Origin: Sinorhizobium shofinae
GTDB taxonomy: Bacteria > Pseudomonadota > Alphaproteobacteria > Rhizobiales > Rhizobiaceae
Assembly: GCA_001704765.1 (NCBI GenBank)
Contig: MBFK01000172.1
Location: forward strand, 1-64,000
DNA: 64,000 nt
Direction of reading: 5' to 3'
Shown here: positions 26,792 to 37,439 of the stretch, piece after piece
How positions within the stretch are numbered: position 1 is the stretch's first letter
Layout: the number at the start of each line of letters is the position of its first letter
The notes under the pieces: model-generated
Databases searched by the model: none
Told to the model about the DNA's origin: nothing
Seen by the model: the letters and a program-made list of their open reading frames with translations, nothing else
Program-made: the position numbers and the translations under genes

Positions 26792-28210
26792 TTAGCTCTC
26801 GCTCAGACGATACGGCAGAGAGCCGCGCATGTCATGATCGACGATCAGCTTACGCTTCAGCGGCGGCACGGCGCGGCTGGCGCATTTGGTGCGCTCGCAG
26901 ATGCGGCAGGAAATGCCGATCGGATCGAAGGCAGCGCGGTTGCCGAGGTCCATGTCGTCGGCATAGACGAAGGCGTCGGCGTAGGAGATCTCGCAGCCAA
27001 GCGCCAGCGCGTAGCGCGGATGCGCAGCGCGGTAGCCGCCCCCGCCCTTGGTGACCTGCGTCGCCAGACAGAGATAGCGCACGCCGTCCGGCGTCTCGGC
27101 GAGCTGGCGGATGATGCTGCCCGGCGTCTCGAAGGCCTGGTGCACGTTCCAGAGGGGGCAGGCCGCGCCGAAACGGGCGAATTGTAGCTTGGCGGCGCTG
27201 TGGCGCTTGGTGATGTTGCCGGCCCGGTCGATGCGCGCGAAGAAGATCGGTATGCCCTTCTGCCCAGGCCGCTGCAGAGTCGACAGCCGATGGCAGACCT
27301 GCTCGAGCGATGCACCGAAGCGGGCGGCGAGCAGCTCTATGTCGTGGCGTAGCTCGCGCGCCGCCTTGAGGAAGGGCTGGTAGGGCAGGATGAGCGCGCC
27401 GGCGAAATAGTTCTGCAGGCCTATGCGGCAGATCTCGTAGGCTTCCTCGGTGCGGAAGCCGGCGCTGCCGGCAATCCGGTCGATTTCCTCGCGGGCGTGA
27501 AGCTGGGCGATCTGCAGCGCCAACTGGAAGTCGCGGGTCGGCGCCGGGGCGTAGGGGTTCAAGGTCAGGATCCGGGCGCGCGGATCGAAACGGCGGATCG
27601 CCTCGTCGCCGGCCGCACCGCGCACGACACGCACGCCGTGCCGCTGTTCGAGATAGCCCGTAAGTGCGGCGTGGTTGTCACCCTCCCCAAGGCCGAGTTC
27701 GCCCGCCAGACGCTCGGCCAGCGTATCGATTTCGTGAATGTAGTTGTCGACGAAATGGAAGAAGTCGCGCACCTCCTCGTAGGGGGTCGTTTCGACAAAG
27801 GAGGCGTCGCGGCCGATCGTGTCGTCGATACTGGCCAGTTGTTCGCTGTTGCGGCGATAGGCCTGGTGACACTTGATCAGCGCGTGCGCCAGCCCCGGCG
27901 CGTTCTGCGTGACGAGCTTCAGCTCCTGCAGGCTCGGCGCATAGGTCTCGAAAAGCGGGTCGCTCAGGGCCTCCGAGAGGGCCGAGAGCAGTCGGTCGCC
28001 CTCACCGGTAGAAAGCTCGGCGATATCGATCTGGAACTTCTCCGCAAGCGCCAGCAGCACCGCGGCCGAGACCGGGCGCTGGTTGTTTTCGATCTGGTTG
28101 AGGTAGCTTGTCGAGATGCCGATGCGCTCGGCGAACTGGCCCTGCGTCGCGCGGTTTGCTTCCCTGACTTCCCTGACCTTGCGGCCGATATAGAGCTTGC
28201 CGATCGCCAT
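26792..28210 (-). CDS. Short-chain acyl-CoA responsive XRE-type regulator (PccR/RamB/ScfR family)
   Basis: A 472-residue regulator with an N-terminal XRE helix-turn-helix (residues about 8-62, QGQFAERIGISTSYLNQIENNQRPVS) and the long C-terminal domain of the short-chain fatty-acyl-CoA regulator family. It carries a Cys-rich segment near the end (CEISYADAF to CRICERTKCASRAVPP), typical of this group. Family members control propionyl-CoA carboxylase, glyoxylate-shunt or methylcitrate genes. It is divergent from pccB, and TTTGCAA-type half-sites lie in the shared gap starting only ten bases before its ATG. No clear ribosome binding site precedes ATG 28210, so translation may start on a leaderless or very short mRNA. 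Regulation of pccBA and itself is inferred. Confidence 0.85.
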   Translation of the reverse strand: MAIGKLYIGRKVREVREANRATQGQFAERIGISTSYLNQIENNQRPVSAAVLLALAEKFQIDIAELSTGEGDRLLSALSEALSDPLFETYAPSLQELKLVTQNAPGLAHALIKCHQAYRRNSEQLASIDDTIGRDASFVETTPYEEVRDFFHFVDNYIHEIDTLAERLAGELGLGEGDNHAALTGYLEQRHGVRVVRGAAGDEAIRRFDPRARILTLNPYAPAPTRDFQLALQIAQLHAREEIDRIAGSAGFRTEEAYEICRIGLQNYFAGALILPYQPFLKAARELRHDIELLAARFGASLEQVCHRLSTLQRPGQKGIPIFFARIDRAGNITKRHSAAKLQFARFGAACPLWNVHQAFETPGSIIRQLAETPDGVRYLCLATQVTKGGGGYRAAHPRYALALGCEISYADAFVYADDMDLGNRAAFDPIGISCRICERTKCASRAVPPLKRKLIVDHDMRGSLPYRLSES

Positions 28211-28215
28211 GTTCG

Positions 28216-28262
28216 CAACTTTGCAATTTACGATTTACAATATCCTATGCTCCACATTTGCA
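28216..28262 (+). promoter_or_regulatory. TTTGCAA-type sites for the acyl-CoA regulator
   Basis: CAACTTTGCAAT (28216-28227), TTTACAAT (28234-28241) and ATTTGCAC (28255-28262) are repeated half-sites in the gap between the regulator and pccB. The first closely resembles the AACTTTGCAAA consensus of RamB and the TTTGCAAA elements reported for PccR-type regulators. Spacing of the first two is 14 bp. Confidence 0.6.
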
Positions 28263-28351
28263 CATGATCGACCGTTTTGAAAGCTGACCTTCGGCGCTAT
28301 TGCGATCGGTGCGAAGCCTCTGCACAATCAGCAAAAAATGGGAGGAAAGCG

Positions 28352-29884
<1,533 letters not shown>

Positions 29885-29893
29885 TGGAGAACC

Positions 29894-30178
29894 ATGGGGC
29901 CAGAACCGCCATTTCGGAGCATGCCTGAAGCCGCCAGCCGCGATCACCGGCGGGTGCTGCGACATCTGGCAATGCGTGCCCTCTACGGCGTGCTCGCCGG
30001 GGCGGTTGCCGCTGGCGCGCTGATCATGCTCGACATCGGCTCCGTCGGCACGCTGATTGCGCGCTCGACCGACCCGCTGCTTGCCGCGGCTACGGTGCTT
30101 GCGCCTTTCGCCCTTACCGGCGCGGCCGCGGGCTGCGCGATCGGATTACTGCCCTACTTGCGAAAATTCAGGCGATGA
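29894..30178 (+). CDS. Small two-segment membrane protein between pccB and pccA
   Basis: A 94-residue protein with a basic N-terminus and two hydrophobic segments at about residues 28-50 and 62-86, ending in RKFRR. No catalytic motif is present. The ATG starts 10 bases past the pccB stop, and the gene ends 30 bases before pccA, so it is co-transcribed with the carboxylase genes. No function is known to me; a membrane tether or accessory role for the carboxylase can only be guessed. Confidence 0.6.
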   Translation: MGPEPPFRSMPEAASRDHRRVLRHLAMRALYGVLAGAVAAGALIMLDIGSVGTLIARSTDPLLAAATVLAPFALTGAAAGCAIGLLPYLRKFRR

Positions 30179-30207
30179 CGCGACAGAGAGAATTGAAAGA
30201 GAAACGC

Positions 30208-32211
30208 ATGATCAAGAAGATCCTCATCGCCAATCGTGGCGAAATCGCCTGCCGCGTCATCCGCACCGCCAGGAAGCTCGGCATTGCGACCGTCGCCGTC
30301 TATTCCGACGCCGACCGCGACGCGATGCATGTGCGCCTGGCGGACGAGGCCGTGCATATCGGCCCGTCGCCCTCCAGCCAGTCCTATATCGTCATCGACA
30401 AGATTCTCTCCGCGATCCGCAAGACCGGCGCTGACGCCGTCCATCCCGGCTACGGCTTCCTTTCGGAAAACGCCGCCTTCGCCGAGGCGCTGGACAAAGA
30501 GGGCGTCACCTTCATCGGCCCGCCGGTTGGCGCGATCCAGGCGATGGGCGACAAGATCACCTCGAAGAAGCTTGCGGCGAAAGCGGGCGTTTCCACCGTT
30601 CCTGGCCATATGGGGCTGATCGAGGATGCCGACGAGGCGGCCGGCATCGCTGCTTCGATCGGCTTTCCGGTGATGATCAAGGCGTCGGCCGGCGGCGGCG
30701 GCAAGGGCATGCGGATTGCCTGGAACGAGCGCGAGGCGCGCGAGGGCTTCCAGTCGTCGAAGAACGAAGCGAAGAGCTCGTTCGGCGACGACCGCATCTT
30801 CATCGAGAAATTCGTGACCGAGCCCCGCCATATCGAAATCCAGGTGCTCGGCGACAAGCACGGCAATACCGTCTATCTCGGCGAACGCGAATGCTCGATC
30901 CAGCGGCGGAACCAGAAGGTCATCGAGGAGGCGCCCTCGCCCTTCCTCGACGAAAAGACGCGCCGCGCCATGGGCGAGCAGGCCGTGGCACTCGCCAAGG
31001 CGGTCGGCTATCACTCGGCCGGCACCGTCGAATTCATCGTCGATGCCGACCGCAACTTCTATTTTCTCGAGATGAACACGCGCCTGCAGGTCGAGCATCC
31101 GGTGACGGAGCTAATCACCGGCCTCGACCTCGTCGAGCAGATGATCCGGGTCGCCGCCGGCGAGAAACTTGCTTTCGGCCAGAACGACGTGAAGCTCGAA
31201 GGCTGGGCGATCGAAAGCCGGCTCTATGCGGAGGACCCCTACCGCAACTTCCTGCCGTCGATCGGCCGGCTGACGCGCTACCGCCCGCCCGAGGAAGGCC
31301 GGCACGACGACGGCACGGTCATCCGCAACGACACCGGCGTCTTCGAAGGCGGCGAGATCTCGATGTACTACGACCCGATGATCGCCAAGCTCTGCAGCTG
31401 GGGAGCGGACCGGGCAACGGCCGTCGAGGCGATGGCAAGCGCCCTTGACGCCTTCGAGGTCGAGGGCATCGGCCACAACCTGCCCTTCCTTGCCGCCGTG
31501 ATGCAGCAGCAGCGGTTTCGCGAGGGGCGGCTGACCACCGCCTATATCGCCGAGGAATTCGCCGACGGCTTCCAGGGCGTCGCGCCGGACGAGGCATCGG
31601 CGATGAAACTCGCCGCCGTAGCCGTCACCATCAACCAGGCCCTGCAGGAGCGTGCCAGCCAGATTTCCGGGACGATCGGCAACCATCGCCGCGTCGTCGG
31701 TAATGAGTGGGTGGCAAGTCTTGCCGAGCGCGAATTCCAGGTAACCTCGGGCGCCTCGATCGACGGCGCCTATGTCCGCTTCACCGACGAAAGGGCCATT
31801 TCGGTCGCCACCGATTGGGTGCCCGGCCGCACGCTCGCCACCTTCAACATCGACAATCAGCCGATGGCCGTGAAGGTGGACCTCGCCGGAACCGGCATTC
31901 GGCTCCGCTGGCGCGGCATCGATGTCGTTGCGCGGGTGAGAAGCCCCAGGATCGCCGAGCTTGCCCGGCTGATGCCGAAGAAGCTGCCCCCGGACACGTC
32001 GAAGATGCTGCTCTGCCCGATGCCCGGCGTCGTCACCGCGATCACGGTCAAGGCCGGCGACATGGTCGAGGCCGGCCAGTCGCTCGCCGTCGTCGAGGCG
32101 ATGAAGATGGAAAACATCTTGCGCGCGGAAAAGCGCGCGACCGTGAAGCGCGTCGCGATCGCCGCCGGCGCCAGCCTGGCGGTCGACGAGCTGATCATGG
32201 AGTTCGAGTGA
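30208..32211 (+). CDS. pccA: Propionyl-CoA carboxylase alpha chain (biotin carboxylase + BCCP)
   Basis: A 667-residue subunit. Biotin carboxylase occupies residues 1-445 with the ATP-grasp loop SAGGGGKGMR and EMNTRLQVEHPVTE; a linker domain follows. The C-terminal biotinyl domain carries EAMKMEN with the biotinylated Lys633, 34 residues from the end as in the family. ATG 30208 (MIKKILIANRGEIACRVI) is the conserved N-terminus; the frame upstream is ignored. It works with PccB to carboxylate propionyl-CoA from odd-chain fatty acids, valine, isoleucine or methionine. Confidence 0.94.
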   Translation: MIKKILIANRGEIACRVIRTARKLGIATVAVYSDADRDAMHVRLADEAVHIGPSPSSQSYIVIDKILSAIRKTGADAVHPGYGFLSENAAFAEALDKEGVTFIGPPVGAIQAMGDKITSKKLAAKAGVSTVPGHMGLIEDADEAAGIAASIGFPVMIKASAGGGGKGMRIAWNEREAREGFQSSKNEAKSSFGDDRIFIEKFVTEPRHIEIQVLGDKHGNTVYLGERECSIQRRNQKVIEEAPSPFLDEKTRRAMGEQAVALAKAVGYHSAGTVEFIVDADRNFYFLEMNTRLQVEHPVTELITGLDLVEQMIRVAAGEKLAFGQNDVKLEGWAIESRLYAEDPYRNFLPSIGRLTRYRPPEEGRHDDGTVIRNDTGVFEGGEISMYYDPMIAKLCSWGADRATAVEAMASALDAFEVEGIGHNLPFLAAVMQQQRFREGRLTTAYIAEEFADGFQGVAPDEASAMKLAAVAVTINQALQERASQISGTIGNHRRVVGNEWVASLAEREFQVTSGASIDGAYVRFTDERAISVATDWVPGRTLATFNIDNQPMAVKVDLAGTGIRLRWRGIDVVARVRSPRIAELARLMPKKLPPDTSKMLLCPMPGVVTAITVKAGDMVEAGQSLAVVEAMKMENILRAEKRATVKRVAIAAGASLAVDELIMEFE

Positions 32212-32304
32212 TGGAGGCGGTGCGAGCTGAAATCACGATTTGGGCGTCGATACCCCCCTCTGCCCTCGACCGCGCGCAGATGCGCTGTGAATGGAGTAGC
32301 GCCG

Positions 32305-34443
32305 ATGACTGACAAGACCCGCAAAGACTGGGAAGCCCTCGCCGAGAAGGAGCTGAAGTCGTCCCCCGAAAACCTCGTCTGGCATACGCCGGAAGGCATC
32401 GAGGTCAAGCCGCTCTACACGCGCGACGACCTTGAAGGCATCGACCCGCTCGACACGCTGCCGGGCTTCGAGCCCTTCCTGCGCGGCCCCCGCGCCACCA
32501 TGTATGTCGGGCGCCCCTGGACAATCCGGCAATATGCCGGCTTCTCCACGGCGGAAGCATCCAACGCCTTCTATCGCAAGGCGCTTGCCGCCGGCCAGCA
32601 GGGCGTCTCAGTCGCCTTCGATCTCGCCACCCACCGCGGCTATGACAGCGATCATCCACGCGTCGAGGGCGACGTCGGCAAGGCGGGCGTGGCGATCGAC
32701 TCGGTCGAGGACATGAAGATCCTCTTCGACGGCATCCCGCTCGACAAGATCTCCGTCTCGATGACCATGAACGGCGCGGTGATCCCGATCCTCGCCAACT
32801 TCATCGTCGCCGGCGAGGAACAGGGTGTCTCTCGCGACAAGCTTTCCGGGACCATCCAGAACGACATCCTCAAGGAGTTCATGGTCCGCAACACCTATAT
32901 CTATCCGCCCGAGCCTTCGATGCGGATCGTCGCCGACATCATCGAATATACGGCGAAGGAGATGCCGAAGTTCAACTCGATCTCGATCTCCGGCTACCAC
33001 ATGCAGGAGGCCGGCGCGACGCTGGTGCAGGAACTTGCCTTCACGCTTGCGGACGGGCGCGAATATGTGCGCGCCGCGCTCGCCAAGGGCCTGAACGTCG
33101 ACGATTTCGCCGGTCGGCTCTCCTTCTTCTTCGCGATCGGTATGAATTTCTTCATGGAGGCGGCGAAGCTGCGCGCAGCGCGCCAGCTCTGGACGCGGAT
33201 CATGAAGGAGTTCGAGCCGAAGAAGGCATCATCGCTGATGCTCAGGACCCACTGCCAGACGTCCGGCGTGTCGCTCGCCGAGCAGGGTCCCTACAACAAC
33301 ATCATCCGCACGGCCTTCGAGGCCATGTCCGCGGTGCTCGGCGGCACGCAATCGCTACACACCAATTCGTTCGACGAGGCGATCGCGCTGCCGACCGAGT
33401 TTTCCGCCCGCATCGCCCGCAACACGCAGTTGATCCTGCAGCACGAGACGGGGGTGACGAAGGTCGTCGATCCGCTCGCCGGCTCCTATTACGTCGAAAG
33501 CCTGACGAACGAGCTTGCCGAAAAGGCCTGGGCGCTGATCGAGGAAGTGGAAGCGCTCGGCGGCATGACCAAGGCGGTCAATGCCGGCCTGCCGAAGCGG
33601 CTGATCGAGGAGGCCGCGACGCGCCGACAGGCGGCGGTCGACCGGGGCGACGAAGTCATCGTCGGCGTCAACAAATACCGGCTCGAGAACGAAGAGCCGA
33701 TCGATATCCTCGAGATCGACAATTCGGCCGTCCGCGCGGCTCAGATCAAGCGGATCGAGGAGACCAAACGCCGCCGGGATTCGCAAGATGTGAAGGAGGC
33801 GCTGGGCGTGCTGGCCGAGGTGGCGCGGAGCGGCAAGGGCAACCTTATCGCCGCCGCGGTCGAAGCCGCACGGGCGCGCGCCACCGTCGGGGAAATCTCC
33901 GACGCGATGCGGCAGGCCTTCGGCGATCATGCCGCGGTTCCCGAAGTCGTCACCGACATCTATGGCAAGGCCTATGAAGGCGACCCGGAGCTCGGCGTGC
34001 TTGCCGGACGGCTCGGGGAAGTCACGAAGCGCCTCGGCCACAAGCCGAAGATCATGGTCGCCAAGCTCGGCCAGGACGGGCACGACCGCGGCGCCAAGGT
34101 GATCGCCTCGGCCTTCGGCGATATCGGCTTCGACGTCGTTGCCGGCCCCTTGTTCCAGACGCCGGAGGAGGCGGCTGAGCTGGCGCTCGCCGAGGAAGTC
34201 ACCGTCGTCGGTGTCTCCTCGCTCGCCGCCGGCCACAAGACCCTGATGCCGCAGCTGGCGCAAGCGCTGAAGAAGCGCGGAGGAGAAGACATCATCGTCG
34301 TCTGCGGCGGCGTCATTCCGCGGCAGGACTATCAGTACCTGATGGACAACGGCGTCTCCGCCGTCTTCGGACCCGGAACCCACGTGCTCGATGCGGCGCG
34401 CGCGGTGCTCGATCTGATCGAAGGCAAGCGGCGCAACGTTTGA
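32305..34443 (+). CDS. bhbA: Methylmalonyl-CoA mutase (adenosylcobalamin-dependent)
   Basis: A 712-residue single-chain mutase that isomerises methylmalonyl-CoA to succinyl-CoA. The TIM-barrel half shows RPWTIRQYAGFSTAE and AFDLATHRGYDSDHPRV. The C-terminal cobalamin domain has GQDGHDRGAK with the cobalt-ligating His593 and the downstream VVGVSSLAAGH and VCGGVIP loops. ATG 32305 is preceded by GGAG. Last gene of the pcc operon, as on S. meliloti pSymB where the gene is called bhbA because its loss affects polyhydroxybutyrate-cycle growth phenotypes. No methylmalonyl-CoA epimerase or MeaB chaperone gene is seen here. Confidence 0.93.
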   Translation: MTDKTRKDWEALAEKELKSSPENLVWHTPEGIEVKPLYTRDDLEGIDPLDTLPGFEPFLRGPRATMYVGRPWTIRQYAGFSTAEASNAFYRKALAAGQQGVSVAFDLATHRGYDSDHPRVEGDVGKAGVAIDSVEDMKILFDGIPLDKISVSMTMNGAVIPILANFIVAGEEQGVSRDKLSGTIQNDILKEFMVRNTYIYPPEPSMRIVADIIEYTAKEMPKFNSISISGYHMQEAGATLVQELAFTLADGREYVRAALAKGLNVDDFAGRLSFFFAIGMNFFMEAAKLRAARQLWTRIMKEFEPKKASSLMLRTHCQTSGVSLAEQGPYNNIIRTAFEAMSAVLGGTQSLHTNSFDEAIALPTEFSARIARNTQLILQHETGVTKVVDPLAGSYYVESLTNELAEKAWALIEEVEALGGMTKAVNAGLPKRLIEEAATRRQAAVDRGDEVIVGVNKYRLENEEPIDILEIDNSAVRAAQIKRIEETKRRRDSQDVKEALGVLAEVARSGKGNLIAAAVEAARARATVGEISDAMRQAFGDHAAVPEVVTDIYGKAYEGDPELGVLAGRLGEVTKRLGHKPKIMVAKLGQDGHDRGAKVIASAFGDIGFDVVAGPLFQTPEEAAELALAEEVTVVGVSSLAAGHKTLMPQLAQALKKRGGEDIIVVCGGVIPRQDYQYLMDNGVSAVFGPGTHVLDAARAVLDLIEGKRRNV

Positions 34444-34632
34444 GGACGGCAAATTGCAGGGTCCCCGATTCGAACGGCAGCACTCGACGTAAGCCGAGGA
34501 CCGTCGTTTGCACGCGCCGATCCAGATCCCACCGCGCTGCCCGTTTTACCTCGGCCCGATTTGAACTACTATCATCGCTGTTGCACTCATGCGGATAACC
34601 GCGTCCGCAAAGGCCACCGCCAGAGGGAACGC

Positions 34633-35427
34633 ATGCACATCGGCAAAACCCATGTGGCGATCACCCGCATTTGCAATGCAAGTGCGGACAGCGTCGAGGT
34701 GCGCGGCCACGATCTCTGCCGCGACCTCATGGGACGAGTGAGCTTTACCGAATATTTCTACCTCCTGCTGACCGGTCGGGAACCCACGGACAACCAGCGC
34801 TACTTTCTCGACCTGCTGCTCATTGCAATCGCCGAGCACGGCATGATGCCGACGGTACAGGCGGCGCGCATGACACTCGCTGCCGATCCCGATTCGCTGC
34901 AGGGCGCCTTGGCGGCGGGACTTCTCGGCTGCGGTCCTGTGCTGGTGGGAACGTCGGAACGATGCGGCAGGCTTCTGGCGGAGGCGCAGGCCCGCGTCTC
35001 GGCCGGCAACGACGCGAAGCTGGTCGCCGTCGAAACACTGGAGGGCATTCGCAAGGCGGGCGGAAAGCTGCCGGGCTTCGGCCACCCAGTCCATCGTCCC
35101 ACCGATCCCCGCGCCGAACGGATTCTCGAACTGGCGGACGCACGCGGCGTCAGCGGACCTCATGTGCGCATGGCGCGAGATCTCCGCGCCGCGGCTGCCG
35201 AGGTTTGGGGAAAGCCCCTGGTCATGAACGTTTCGATGCCTATCGCCGCCGTGCTTCTGGATCTAGAGTTTCCCGTTGCGATGATCAAGGCGGTGCCGTT
35301 GCTGGCCCGTGCGGGCGGTCTCCTCGCCCACCTCGCCGAGGAACAGCAAAACCCCATTGGTTTCACCTTGGCGGCGCATGCGGAAGCGGCAGTCGTCTAC
35401 CAGAACAACGACGAGGGCGGCGGCTGA
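34633..35427 (+). CDS. Citryl-CoA lyase / citrate-synthase-like protein
   Basis: A 264-residue protein of the short citrate-synthase superfamily group annotated as citryl-CoA lyases. The pattern ITRICNASADSVEVRGHDLCRDLMG at the start and KLPGFGHPVHRPTDPRAERI in the middle, with the catalytic His in GFGHP, are typical. It lacks the large N-terminal domain of true citrate synthase. ATG 34633 follows AGAGGGAA; an earlier ATG at 34561 is less likely. It overlaps almost directly with a CoA-ligase gene (2-base gap), and the pair is followed by VOC and GST genes. Activity is probably a retro-aldol or Claisen cleavage of a branched acyl-CoA, but the substrate is unknown. Confidence 0.7.
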   Translation: MHIGKTHVAITRICNASADSVEVRGHDLCRDLMGRVSFTEYFYLLLTGREPTDNQRYFLDLLLIAIAEHGMMPTVQAARMTLAADPDSLQGALAAGLLGCGPVLVGTSERCGRLLAEAQARVSAGNDAKLVAVETLEGIRKAGGKLPGFGHPVHRPTDPRAERILELADARGVSGPHVRMARDLRAAAAEVWGKPLVMNVSMPIAAVLLDLEFPVAMIKAVPLLARAGGLLAHLAEEQQNPIGFTLAAHAEAAVVYQNNDEGGG

Positions 35428-35429
35428 TC

Positions 35430-36740
35430 ATGCTCGAGCGCGATGTCGAGACGCTTGCCTGGCGCGACCAGATCCGGTTGGATGATGCGCTCTATCGAAA
35501 ACAGATCGCATACCTGCTGGCGCGTTCGCGCTTCTATCAACGCAAGCTCCGGGACGCAGGCTTCGACACGGTCGAAAAGATCGGCGGACTTGATGCGATC
35601 GCCGATCTTCCCCTGACCGGGAAAAACGAGATCAGGGCGAGTTGCAGTGAGGAAGAGCCGATGGGCACGCATGTCGCCGCACCGATGGACCGGATTGTCC
35701 GCATCTTCTCCACAAGCGGGACGACCGGAACGCCCAGCTATATTCCACTGACGGCGCAAGATCTCGACAACTGGGTGACAACGTCCGCCCGCAGCTATTC
35801 AGCCTCGGGGATAGAGCGAGGCGAGGCGATCGTTTCGACCTACAATGCCGGCCCCTTCGTTGCCGGCGCCGCGCTTGGCGCCTTCGACCGGCTGGGCATG
35901 TGCCATATCCCGGTCGGCACCGGAAACACCGAACGCCTGATGTCCGCCATCCGACTGCTGAGGCCCTCGGCAGCGGTGATGACGCCATCCTACGCGGCCT
36001 ATCTCGGCGAATGGGCCGCCGATCGCGCTTTCGATCTCAAAGGGTCCAGCGTCCGTCGGCTGCTTGTCGCCGGCGAACCCGGCGGCGGCGAACCGAAACT
36101 GCGGGCGCGCCTTGAAGAGACATGGGGTGCAAAGGTCACAGAGGCCATGGGCGTCGGCGATATCGGTGTGTCGCTGTGGGGCGAATGCGAAGAACAATGC
36201 GGCATGCATCTTGGCGCCCGCGGCTTCGTCCATGCCGAACTGATCGATCCCGACACCGAAGTGCCTATCGCCCTTAAGGATGGCGCGAAAGGCGAGCTGG
36301 TACTCACCCATCTTCGCCATCAGGGCGCGCCGATGCTGAGGTTTCGCACGCGTGACCATGTCGAGATGTGGACGTCGGTCTGCCGATGCGGGCGGACGGC
36401 GCCGCGGCTGCGTTGCATCGGCCGGACGGACGACCTGCTGATCGTCCGTGGCGTGAATGTCTTTCCTTCAGCTATCCGTGACGTGGTGAACGAATTTGCG
36501 CCGGCCATCAGCGGCGTGATCCTGATAACACCCGTAGCCGCGGGCACCAGACAGGAGCCGCCCTTGCCGGTTTCGGTGGAACTCGCCAGGGATAGCGAAG
36601 GCACCCCGGAGCTTGCCGACAAGATCCAGAAGCGCATCCGCGACGTGCTTGTCGTTTCCACGCGGATAGAAATCGTGCCCTGGGGCACGCTCCAGCGCAG
36701 CGAATACAAGTCGAAACTCGTGCAGCATCAGGCAGGATGA
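35430..36740 (+). CDS. Phenylacetate-CoA-ligase-like AMP-binding enzyme
   Basis: A 436-residue adenylate-forming enzyme of the PaaK type. The P-loop STSGTTGTPSYIPLT is near residues 94-108; VTEAMGVGDIG and the C-terminal RTDDLLIVRGVNVFPSAI follow. It should activate a carboxylic acid to its CoA thioester. A Cys-rich stretch (CRCGRTAPRLRC) lies before the hinge, as in PaaK. The long frame starting at 34671 is an overlap artefact: ATG 35430 gives the proper N-terminus. Tight coupling to the citryl-CoA-lyase-like gene implies that ligase forms the thioester and lyase cuts it. Confidence 0.8.
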   Translation: MLERDVETLAWRDQIRLDDALYRKQIAYLLARSRFYQRKLRDAGFDTVEKIGGLDAIADLPLTGKNEIRASCSEEEPMGTHVAAPMDRIVRIFSTSGTTGTPSYIPLTAQDLDNWVTTSARSYSASGIERGEAIVSTYNAGPFVAGAALGAFDRLGMCHIPVGTGNTERLMSAIRLLRPSAAVMTPSYAAYLGEWAADRAFDLKGSSVRRLLVAGEPGGGEPKLRARLEETWGAKVTEAMGVGDIGVSLWGECEEQCGMHLGARGFVHAELIDPDTEVPIALKDGAKGELVLTHLRHQGAPMLRFRTRDHVEMWTSVCRCGRTAPRLRCIGRTDDLLIVRGVNVFPSAIRDVVNEFAPAISGVILITPVAAGTRQEPPLPVSVELARDSEGTPELADKIQKRIRDVLVVSTRIEIVPWGTLQRSEYKSKLVQHQAG

Positions 36741-36770
36741 GGAAAAGTGCGGAGCGGTTTTCCGCCCGAA
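36738..36770. repeat. Rhizobial palindromic intergenic repeat
   Basis: GGAAAA (36741-36746) and TTTTCC (36758-36763) flank a GTGCGG-type centre, the form of the GGAAAAGTG...GGTTTTCC repeat dispersed in rhizobial genomes. It fills the gap between the ligase and VOC genes. Confidence 0.55.
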
Positions 36771-36800
36771 CTCCGCCACACTAAGAATGGGAGGCCGGCA

Positions 36801-37391
36801 ATGCGAAAGCTTCAATCGCAGGGGGTCCATCACATCACGCTTGTCGGCGCGGACCGGCAGACATCGATCGACTTCTGGGAGGGCATTCTCGGCATGCCCT
36901 TCATCTTCGAACAGCCGAACCTCGACAGGGCGTCGGAAAGCCATCTCTATTTCGACCCCGGCGACGGGCGGCTCATCACCGTGTTCACCGACGAGAACCG
37001 CAGGCCCGATCCGAAACGCACATCGACGGATATCGGCTGCGTCCACCACATCGCCTTCGCCGTCTCGCGAGCCACATTCCAGCAGGCGGTCGATCGCCTC
37101 AACGAGCGGAACATCAAGCATAGCGGCGTGAAAGATCGCGGCTTCATGGACTCGATCTATTTCGAAGACCCGCTAGGCCTGCTGATCGAACTTGCCTCCT
37201 ATCGCTTCGAGCCGCCGGCCCGCCACACCCATGCCGAGGTGCTGATGGAGGCACATCGGATCAGGGTTGAGCGCGGCGACTACAGCATCGCCGAAGTGCA
37301 TCTTGCCGATGCGATCGAGGCGCTGATCGAGCGGGCGCGGCCGACGCTGTCTGGCGACCGTGCGCCGAAGGACCCCTATGGATCATCATGA
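36801..37391 (+). CDS. VOC-family (glyoxalase/bleomycin resistance/dioxygenase) protein
   Basis: A 196-residue protein with two beta-alpha-beta-beta-beta modules. The first begins GVHHITLVGADRQTSIDFWEGILGM and the second CVHHIAFAVSRATFQQAVDRLNER, with His and Glu positions suited to a metal (HHI at 10-11 of the first module, HHIAF in the second, and a late LIELASYRFE). Family members include extradiol dioxygenases, glyoxalases and epimerases. ATG 36801 follows GGGAGG. With the GST next door it may process a ring-cleavage or glutathione-linked intermediate of the operon's unknown substrate. Confidence 0.8.
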   Translation: MRKLQSQGVHHITLVGADRQTSIDFWEGILGMPFIFEQPNLDRASESHLYFDPGDGRLITVFTDENRRPDPKRTSTDIGCVHHIAFAVSRATFQQAVDRLNERNIKHSGVKDRGFMDSIYFEDPLGLLIELASYRFEPPARHTHAEVLMEAHRIRVERGDYSIAEVHLADAIEALIERARPTLSGDRAPKDPYGSS

Positions 37392-37439
37392 TCGCAGCAA
37401 TGATCGACGCAATTTAGGGAAGCAGAGGGAGGAACGCAG

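Noticed and set aside
34455..34500. tRNA-like T-loop on the minus strand (GTTCGAATC)
   Set aside because: No acceptor stem, anticodon arm or CCA-proximal pairing could be assembled around it, so it is a chance match.
34671..35429. Long 5' extension of the CoA-ligase frame
   Set aside because: It overlaps the citryl-CoA-lyase-like gene in another frame and has no homology; the ligase starts at 35430.
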